A DNA stretch of 64,000 nt from Nitrosomonas sp. HPC101 (lineage in GTDB: Bacteria; Pseudomonadota; Gammaproteobacteria; Burkholderiales; Nitrosomonadaceae). This document shows, piece after piece, positions 58,087-64,000 of the stretch (position 1 is the stretch's first letter; each line of letters begins with the position of its first letter). The DNA is taken from contig NZ_QRCC01000005.1 in assembly GCF_009833125.1 (NCBI RefSeq), forward strand, positions 78,930 through 142,929, in the 5' to 3' direction. The notes beneath the pieces were generated by a model. That model was given only the letters and a program-made list of their open reading frames with translations. It had not been told where the DNA came from and ran no database searches. The translations under genes were made by a program, and so were the position numbers.

Positions 58087-58245
58087 AAATGTTTTTCAGT
58101 TGATTTCGATAAAATGCGGGTTAATTTGATGGATTGATTGGCTGAACATGAAGCGGGAGCGGGCACAGAGGCGGAGGGCACGCTATAGATCTTCCATCAG
58201 ATGGTTTTTCATTGGCCTGTTAAAATGGGTTGGTTAAAGTGACTA

Positions 58246-58251
58246 TATAAT
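58246..58251 (+). promoter_or_regulatory. Candidate -10 box for lysS
   Basis: A consensus TATAAT lies 107 bp before the lysS ATG. No good -35 hexamer is seen 16-18 bp upstream. Confidence 0.3.
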
Positions 58252-58357
58252 ACACGTTGATCAGACGGGCAGCAGCGACTCAAAGGTTAGCCATGCTGCC
58301 CAATACAATAGCAATAAATTTTATACCAATAAGAATTACGAAAAACGTGGAATAGAT

Positions 58358-59866
58358 ATGACCCAGGAAGAAATAGCCGGTATTCCCCAGGATGAAAACA
58401 CTCTCATTGCAGAACGCCGTTCGAAACTGACCGCATTGCGCCAGACCAGTAATGCGTTCCCGAACGATTATCGTCGAGATAGTCTGGCGCGTGTCCTGCA
58501 CGAGAAATATGATGGCAGCTCCAGAGAAGAGTTGGAAAGCAGCCAAATAAAGGTAAAAGTTGCCGGGCGCATGCTATTCAAACGCGTGATGGGGAAGGCG
58601 AGTTTTGCAACGATTCAGGATATGAGTGGGCGGATACAGCTCTATATCTCTAATGATCATACCGGTGAAACCGCTCATGAAGCATTCAGGCATTATGACC
58701 TGGGGGATATTCTCGGAGCGGAAGGGGCTTTGTTCAAAACCAGGACGGATGAATTGTCGTTACGCGTGACACGGCTTCATCTTTTGACCAAGTCTTTGCG
58801 ACCCTTGCCGGAAAAATTCCACGGACTGGCCGATCAGGAACAGAAATATCGACGCCGGTATCTCGATCTGATCACGAATGAAGATACACGCAGGGTGTTT
58901 GCGATTCGCTCGAAGATCATTCAGGCAATACGTGAATTCCTCGTCGATCGGGATTACCTTGAAGTTGAAACACCGATGATGCATTCGATTCCCGGCGGTG
59001 CCACAGCGCGGCCTTTTGTGACGCATCATAATGCCCTGGATATGGCGCTGTATCTGCGCATTGCCCCGGAACTTTATCTGAAGCGGCTGGTGGTGGGCGG
59101 CATGGAAAAGGTTTTCGAAATCAACCGTAATTTCAGGAATGAGGGTATATCTACTCGCCATAATCCTGAATTTACCATGCTGGAGTTTTATGAAGCCTAT
59201 CAGGACCACAATTACCTGATGGATCTGACAGAATCCATGCTGCGTGAAGTCGCGCTGAAAGTATCGGGAACGACCCGCATCATTTATCAACAGCGCGAAA
59301 TGGATCTGGCACAACCCTTTGCCCGACTGACCGTCACCCAGGCGATCCTGAAATATCACCCCGAATATTCGCTGGAACAGCTTAATGACCGCAGTTTCCT
59401 GTTATCTGCCTTGCAGGCAAGGGGCGTTACACCTGGCCTGGACAGCGGTATCGGTGCGCTGCAACTGACGCTTTTCGATGAAACGACCGAACATCTGCTG
59501 TTTGAACCTGTATTTATCGTTGATTACCCGGCTGAGGTTTCTCCGCTGGCACGTCGTAATGATGTCAATCCGGAAATTACCGATCGTTTCGAGCTTTATA
59601 TCGCCGGGCGGGAAATTGCGAATGGATTTTCCGAATTGAACGATCCTGAAGATCAGGCCAGTCGCTTCCTTGAGCAGGCCAGGGCAAAAGAGGCGGGCGA
59701 TATGGAAGCCATGCATTATGATGCTGATTATATTCAGGCATTGGAATATGGTCTGCCGCCGACCGCAGGAGAAGGAATCGGGATCGATCGGCTGGTGATG
59801 TTGCTGACTGATTCTCCCAGCATTCGTGATGTGATTCTGTTTCCGCAGTTGCGCAAGGAAGATTGA
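58358..59866 (+). CDS. lysS: Lysyl-tRNA synthetase, class II
   Basis: Charges tRNA-Lys. 502 residues. OB-fold anticodon domain ([21 protein letters not shown]), motif 2 ([20 protein letters not shown]) and motif 3 ([20 protein letters not shown]) are clear. Separate from glnS by a 271-bp divergent region. Confidence 0.97.
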   Translation: MTQEEIAGIPQDENTLIAERRSKLTALRQTSNAFPNDYRRDSLARVLHEKYDGSSREELESSQIKVKVAGRMLFKRVMGKASFATIQDMSGRIQLYISNDHTGETAHEAFRHYDLGDILGAEGALFKTRTDELSLRVTRLHLLTKSLRPLPEKFHGLADQEQKYRRRYLDLITNEDTRRVFAIRSKIIQAIREFLVDRDYLEVETPMMHSIPGGATARPFVTHHNALDMALYLRIAPELYLKRLVVGGMEKVFEINRNFRNEGISTRHNPEFTMLEFYEAYQDHNYLMDLTESMLREVALKVSGTTRIIYQQREMDLAQPFARLTVTQAILKYHPEYSLEQLNDRSFLLSALQARGVTPGLDSGIGALQLTLFDETTEHLLFEPVFIVDYPAEVSPLARRNDVNPEITDRFELYIAGREIANGFSELNDPEDQASRFLEQARAKEAGDMEAMHYDADYIQALEYGLPPTAGEGIGIDRLVMLLTDSPSIRDVILFPQLRKED

Positions 59867-60028
59867 TCGGCTGTTGAAAAACTGCCTTGCATCCATTTCC
59901 TGGGAAGCTTCAGATAGCAGGAATCGACGCCGATATATTGCTACATTACATCTCTGATCACTCTGGAGTCAGAGTGTCCGGGTACAGGGCACACTTTTTT
60001 TGTAAAAAAGGTAATTATTTTCCTGCTG

Positions 60029-60154
60029 GGGACAATACAACCTGGCGCTCCGGTTGATCTGATCGCGATACAGGGTGACCCTAAGCAACATCTGAAGTGG
60101 CTGAAGTAGCCTGATCTTGTGATTTCTGGTGGATATATCGTCATCAACTTTCGG
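60029..60154 (+). pseudogene. C-terminal fragment of an amidohydrolase, with internal stop
   Basis: Reads GTIQPGAPVDLIAIQGDP and then KQHLKWLK, a TAG at 60107-60109, and PDLVISGGYIVINFR in the same frame. This is the end pattern of imidazolonepropionase-like metal-dependent amidohydrolases (an x-PGxxADL core and a final VISGGxIV strand). No catalytic part is found upstream, so it is a relic. It lies in the 412-bp stretch between lysS and the MBL gene, which otherwise holds only the inverted repeat at 60187-60251. Confidence 0.65.
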
Positions 60155-60186
60155 TTCATCGCCGTAATATGCTTTCGGATGTGTGT

Positions 60187-60251
60187 AGACCCGTTACCTG
60201 CACTCCATCTGATGAAGGGAGATTGCCTCCTGATGATGTAGGCGGTAACGG
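60187..60251. terminator. 10-bp inverted repeat downstream of the MBL gene
   Basis: ACCCGTTACC (60187-60196) and GGTAACGGGT (60242-60251) are perfectly complementary, with a 45-nt loop holding a smaller GGAG/CTCC pair. It lies 28 bp past the stop of the minus-strand MBL gene, so it may end that transcript, although no U-run follows. Confidence 0.35.
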
Positions 60252-60278
60252 GTGATAGTCTGCGGATGGAGTAGTTGT

Positions 60279-61274
60279 TTAGCTTGCTGCCTGCCTTGAT
60301 TGCCTGATGGACTGCTCCAGCCAGATTTCAAGCCCCTGTGCATTGAGCTTGATATCGGTCTGCAGCAGTGAGAGAGCCGCATCCTGAGTGAGAGTACACC
60401 GATGGACGGCAAGTCGTTCCAGGAGCAGATCCTGCAGCGCTTTTATGATGACGGGCTGTCGGTCCTGAATTTCTGCAGCCTGTTGTACGATGCTGACGAA
60501 AGTATCGATGAGCGCATGCATCTGCGATGCGTGGTGCGAAAGATTGCGAATGCGCCCGTAGTGTGTGAGAAATGCCTGCTCGGGGTGTAATGCCATGAGT
60601 CGGTCGATGGAAGCATGAGCAGCTTCAGGATCGAACTGCACGGGTGACGTTGTCGGGAAAACGAATTCCAGCTCGTCCACATCGCATTCACGATAGGAGA
60701 CGCCGAAGGTATCACCAGTGAAGATGGATTTGCTGCATACATCGTGTATGCAGTAGTGATGTCGTGCATGCCCCGGTGTATCCAGCAGTTGTAGTGGCCG
60801 GCCGTTCAGTTCGATAAGTGTATTATCGGGCGCTTCGATGATACGTTCAGCCGCAATCGGATGAATTTCGCCATAGACGCGCCGGAACTCGGATTCACCA
60901 TACACGGCCATGACACCGGCAATTAGCTTGACAGGGTTGGCCATGTGTGACGCTCCACGCGGATGCACCACCAGCTTGGCATTGGGCAGCCATTTCATAA
61001 ATTCGCTGGCGCCGCCAGCATGATCGAGATGGATATGGGTGAGAAAAATGTAATCGATCTGTTCGGGGAGGATCTGTTTGTGCGCCAGCGTCGCCATAAC
61101 GCCTGGAACCGAGAAGCGGGTGCCGGTATCTACAAGAGCGGCCCTGTCTCCTTCTGTAAGAAGGTGAATAGCAGCGCGTCCGGGACGATGGTAGCGGGCA
61201 TCAATGACGCTGATTCCATTCGGATAGTCGATAATGGCAGGAAGTTGTTCCATGAGCTGGTAAGTTCCGGTCAT
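60279..61274 (-). CDS. MBL-fold metallo-hydrolase
   Basis: 331 residues. Metal-binding motif [10 protein letters not shown] (HxHxDH) at about residues 79-88, later [28 protein letters not shown] and LTHYGR, all standard ligands for a two-zinc site. The last 90 residues are an extra helical domain. Substrate unknown; glyoxalase-II-like or lactonase-like proteins share this look. The ATG overlaps the acs stop (ATGA), implying translational coupling, so a role near acetyl-CoA or a thioester is possible but unproven. Confidence 0.85.
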   Translation of the reverse strand: MTGTYQLMEQLPAIIDYPNGISVIDARYHRPGRAAIHLLTEGDRAALVDTGTRFSVPGVMATLAHKQILPEQIDYIFLTHIHLDHAGGASEFMKWLPNAKLVVHPRGASHMANPVKLIAGVMAVYGESEFRRVYGEIHPIAAERIIEAPDNTLIELNGRPLQLLDTPGHARHHYCIHDVCSKSIFTGDTFGVSYRECDVDELEFVFPTTSPVQFDPEAAHASIDRLMALHPEQAFLTHYGRIRNLSHHASQMHALIDTFVSIVQQAAEIQDRQPVIIKALQDLLLERLAVHRCTLTQDAALSLLQTDIKLNAQGLEIWLEQSIRQSRQAAS

Positions 61275-63238
61275 ACTGTTTGGCTGAGTTGTTCGAGGAT
61301 TATCGGATTTTCCAGCGTTGAGACATCCTGGGTAATTGTTTCCCCTCTTGCCAGGGCGCGCAGAAGGCGTCGCATGATCTTGCCGGAACGTGTTTTGGGC
61401 AGATTTTCACCAAACCGGATTTCCTCGGGGCGGGCAATTGCACCGATTTCACCAGCAACCCATTCACGTAAGGTTGCAGCAATTTCAGCAGCTCGCTGAT
61501 CATCAGGTGATTTTTCCCTCAGTGTGACAAATGCTACGACTGCTTCTCCCTTGATCTCATGCGGTTTCCCTACAACAGCTGCTTCGGCAACCAGAGGGTG
61601 CGCCACCAGCGCGGATTCAATTTCCATAGTGCCTAAACGATGGCCGGAGACGTTTAGAACGTCATCAATCCGTCCCATGATCCAGAAATAACCATCCCGA
61701 TCCCGGTGCGCCGAATCGCCGGCAACGTAGTAGCGTCCACCAGCAATATCTGCCGGAAAATAAGTTTGTTTGAATCGCGCAGGATCATTCCACAAGGTAC
61801 GCAGCATCGAAGGGAAAGGACGTTTGATTACCAGAAATCCACCCTTTCCTTCTTTTACCGGTTGCCCGGTTTCATCAATTGCAGCGGCATCAATGCCTGG
61901 CAGAGGAAGAGTGCAGGAACCTGGTTTGGTAGATATTGCGCCAGGGACAGGAGCAATTATGTGGCTGCCGGTTTCAGTCTGCCACCAGGTGTCGACCACC
62001 GGGCAGCGTGACTGGCCAACAACTGTGAAATACCACATCCATGCTTCTGGATTGATCGGCTCGCCGACTGATCCGAGCAGGCGCAGCGAGGAAAGATCAT
62101 ATTTTTCAGGCAAGTCGGGGCCCAGCTTGATCAGTGAGCGGATGGCTGTGGGTGCAGTGTAAAAGATTGTGACTTTGTGTTTCTGAATGATTTTCCAGAA
62201 CCGTCCGGCATCCGGGTAAGTCGGAATTCCTTCAAAAATCACCTGGGTTGCCCCGATGGCAAGCGGTCCGTAGGTAACGTAGCTATGCCCGGTAACCCAG
62301 CCTACGTCTGCAGTACACCAGAATACATCGTCTGCATGATAATCGAATACCCACTGCATGCTGGTGATCGTTCCAAGCAGGTAACCCGCCGAAGAGTGCT
62401 GCACACCTTTCGGTTTTCCGGTTGAGCCCGAGGTGTAGAGTGTAAAAAGGGGGTGTTCGGCATTGATCCATGTCGGCTCGCATTCATCGGATTGTCTGGC
62501 GGTGAGATCGTGCCACCAGTGGTCTCGCTCTGGCTGCCAGGCGATATCAGTACCGGTATGCTGAAAAACGACAACACTGTGTACTGAAGTCGTATCGCTC
62601 ATCGCCAACGCCTTATCCACGGTCGCTTTCAGTGCATGGCATTTGCCTCCGCGTGTTTGTTCATCTGCAGTGATTACAGCGGATGCTTCCGCATCAATAA
62701 TACGTTCGTATACGCTTTTTGCCGAAAAACCACCAAATACTACTGAATGAATTGCACCGATGCGCGCACATGCCTGCATTGCAACTACAGCTTCGATTCG
62801 CATAGGCATATAGATAACGACGCGATCACCCTGGCGGATTCCAAGCGATTTCAGTCCGTTGGCAAAACGACAAACCTGGCGGTGTAGCTCACGGTAACTG
62901 CAGTGATTTACTTTTCCTTCATCAGATTCAAAAATAATGGCAGTTTTATCAGCCTGGGTTGCCAGGTGCCGATCCAGACAGTTCCACGAGATATTCAGTT
63001 CACCATCGTCAAACCATTTGTAAAAGGGTGGATTGGTGTCGTCCAGAATACGTGTGAAAGGTTTGTGCCAGGTAATATACTGTTTTGCGAGTTTTGCCCA
63101 GAAGCCGGTGTAATCATGTTCAGCCTCCTGACATAGCTCCTTATAGGTTTTTATTCCGGCTATATTGGCGTGTCTGACAAACTCACCGGCAGGAGGAAAT
63201 ACCCGGTTTTCACGCAGAATCGATTCAATTGTGGCCAT
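61271..63238 (-). CDS. acs: Acetyl-CoA synthetase
   Basis: AMP-forming acetate activation. 655 residues. Adenylation motifs [20 protein letters not shown] and [12 protein letters not shown], the [20 protein letters not shown] hinge region and the acetylation-site lysine in [17 protein letters not shown] are present. Divergent from rpsT with a 282-bp gap; the next gene on its strand is translationally coupled. Confidence 0.96.
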   Translation of the reverse strand: MATIESILRENRVFPPAGEFVRHANIAGIKTYKELCQEAEHDYTGFWAKLAKQYITWHKPFTRILDDTNPPFYKWFDDGELNISWNCLDRHLATQADKTAIIFESDEGKVNHCSYRELHRQVCRFANGLKSLGIRQGDRVVIYMPMRIEAVVAMQACARIGAIHSVVFGGFSAKSVYERIIDAEASAVITADEQTRGGKCHALKATVDKALAMSDTTSVHSVVVFQHTGTDIAWQPERDHWWHDLTARQSDECEPTWINAEHPLFTLYTSGSTGKPKGVQHSSAGYLLGTITSMQWVFDYHADDVFWCTADVGWVTGHSYVTYGPLAIGATQVIFEGIPTYPDAGRFWKIIQKHKVTIFYTAPTAIRSLIKLGPDLPEKYDLSSLRLLGSVGEPINPEAWMWYFTVVGQSRCPVVDTWWQTETGSHIIAPVPGAISTKPGSCTLPLPGIDAAAIDETGQPVKEGKGGFLVIKRPFPSMLRTLWNDPARFKQTYFPADIAGGRYYVAGDSAHRDRDGYFWIMGRIDDVLNVSGHRLGTMEIESALVAHPLVAEAAVVGKPHEIKGEAVVAFVTLREKSPDDQRAAEIAATLREWVAGEIGAIARPEEIRFGENLPKTRSGKIMRRLLRALARGETITQDVSTLENPIILEQLSQTV

Positions 63239-63429
63239 GCTGTTTCCCGTTCGGCTGGATTTTGGTTAATTTATAATTGTATCATTCAGCAAAAGAGGCC
63301 AGTAATGCAAACATCGATATGAAGTTAACTGTACGAAATCAAGGCGATTTGCACTTGATTCAACGGATGTTATCTTCCTGACAAAGCGGATTGATTGGAG
63401 GGTTGTGAGTAAGGCCATGCTATCGGCTT

Positions 63430-63458
63430 TTGCATTAAGCATAAAATGAAAGTAAAAT
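63430..63458 (+). promoter_or_regulatory. Candidate rpsT promoter
   Basis: TTGCAT (63430-63435), a 17-bp spacer and TAAAAT (63453-63458), followed by CGCGCG. The -10 and discriminator (GTAAAATCGC) are identical to those of the second rpsO promoter in this window. Confidence 0.55.
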
Positions 63459-63520
63459 CGCGCGATTCGAAGTATCGATGGGTAGCATGTTAAAAATTCA
63501 ACGAGGGGTAAAAGAGTCAT

Positions 63521-63784
63521 ATGGCAAATACAGCACAAGCTAAAAAACGGGTGAGGCAGAATATTAAGCGGCGTGAGATGAATTCCGGGTTGCGATCCAA
63601 GCTGCGTACAGCGATCAAAAGTGTCAGAAAGGCAATAGTAATGGGTGACAAAAACATGGCCGAAACTGTGTTTAGAAAAGCGGTGAGTGTTATTGATTCG
63701 ATTGCTAGCAAAGGAATAATTCACAAAAATAAAGCGTCAAGACATAAAAGTCGTCTTTCTGGTGCAGTGAAGGCGATGAGTTAA
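63521..63784 (+). CDS. rpsT: 30S ribosomal protein S20
   Basis: S20 binds 16S rRNA. 87 residues with the basic start [20 protein letters not shown] and [15 protein letters not shown] near the end. A GAGGGG ribosome site lies upstream. hao starts 79 bp after its stop. Confidence 0.97.
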   Translation: MANTAQAKKRVRQNIKRREMNSGLRSKLRTAIKSVRKAIVMGDKNMAETVFRKAVSVIDSIASKGIIHKNKASRHKSRLSGAVKAMS

Positions 63785-63862
63785 GTTGCTGAAACCTGTG
63801 TCTTATAAAAATTCCAGAAATGGGAGTATAAAATGTTGATAAAACAGCTACAAAGGAGAGAG

Positions 63863-64000
63863 ATGAGATTAGGGGAGTGGATAAAGGGGGTCATGCTGTG
63901 TGCGGGTATGATGTTATGTGGTTACACATATGCGGACATATCGACGGTACCGGACGAGACCTATGAAGCGCTGAAGCTGGATCGCAGCAAGGCGACGCCG
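63863..64000 (+). CDS. hao: Hydroxylamine oxidoreductase, 5' end (truncated by window)
   Basis: 46 codons are inside the window. They read as a signal peptide of 24 residues ([20 protein letters not shown], then YTYA) and a mature N-terminus [19 protein letters not shown], which matches the N. europaea HAO N-terminus as I remember it. HAO is the periplasmic octaheme (c and P460) enzyme that oxidises hydroxylamine and supplies all electrons for growth on ammonia. AAAGGAG at 63852-63858 precedes the ATG. The heme-binding part, and any neighbouring cycAB genes, lie beyond the window. Confidence 0.92.
   Translation, partial: MRLGEWIKGVMLCAGMMLCGYTYADISTVPDETYEALKLDRSKATP

Noticed and set aside
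60402..60590. Open frames opposite the MBL, acs and sucA genes
   Set aside because: They lie fully inside well-supported genes on the other strand and show no family likeness of their own.
63786..63832. TTGCTG plus TATAAA as a hao promoter
   Set aside because: The spacing is wrong for the first TATAAA (12 bp) and the second TATAAA has no convincing -35 box, so no promoter was annotated.
1..64000. CRISPR arrays, tRNA/rRNA genes, prophage or complete insertion sequences
   Set aside because: Gene-free stretches were read and none shows regular repeats, cloverleaf motifs or a transposase frame.

Overview
The window looks like chromosomal DNA of an ammonia-oxidising betaproteobacterium of the Nitrosomonas type. 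The strongest evidence is the last gene, which enters the window at 63863 and encodes the signal peptide and mature N-terminus of hydroxylamine oxidoreductase (HAO). The rest fits: a betaproteobacterial mla cluster, alaA-hom-thrC, ppsA-ppsR, and a partial TCA cluster. Genus assignment is inference from protein recognition only; no search was run.

Layout. 1-3003 (minus) is a large MscS-superfamily channel cut by the window edge. 3178-8501 (plus) holds galU, a BaeRF/Balon-like release-factor-fold protein (candidate ribosome hibernation factor), a succinate-semialdehyde dehydrogenase and a secreted TPR protein. 8690-11979 is an ovoA-ovoB ovothiol operon with a 14-bp palindrome at its promoter. 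12068-17100 holds a J-domain protein, an ADP-ribosylglycohydrolase-fold protein without the usual metal motifs, gnd and zwf. A DUF488 gene is convergent. rpsO-pnp (18040-20618) is followed by a tripartite RND efflux operon (20951-27013).

27014-30500 is a gene-poor scrap region. It contains a 143-bp element with terminal inverted repeats, a DUF2007 zinc-ribbon gene, an orphan secreted repeat protein, a long stem-loop, a frameshifted subtilase remnant, intact apaG and a probable methylase stump. After it come a thiol-redox cluster on the minus strand (cutA-dsbD, then tlpA), a small membrane protein, an SH3/coiled-coil membrane protein and a secreted nuclease. 35720-40831 is mlaFEDCB plus a second ABC exporter and a BolA-like gene.

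40984-51912 (minus) carries odhB, sucA, gltA, sdhE and sdhB, then thrC, hom and alaA. sdhC/D/A and lpd are not beside them. 52045-55697 (plus) has a Mth938-like gene, ppsA and its regulator ppsR. NlpC/P60 and glnS (minus) and lysS (plus) follow. A broken amidohydrolase fragment lies at 60029-60154. Then acs, translationally coupled to an MBL-fold hydrolase, is divergent from rpsT, and hao begins at the end.

Functional picture: housekeeping genes (ribosome, tRNA charging, central carbon) are mixed with stress-related functions (ovothiol, efflux, lipid asymmetry, thiol redox, putative hibernation factor), next to the lithotrophic energy gene hao. No tRNA, rRNA, CRISPR array, prophage or complete insertion sequence was recognised.
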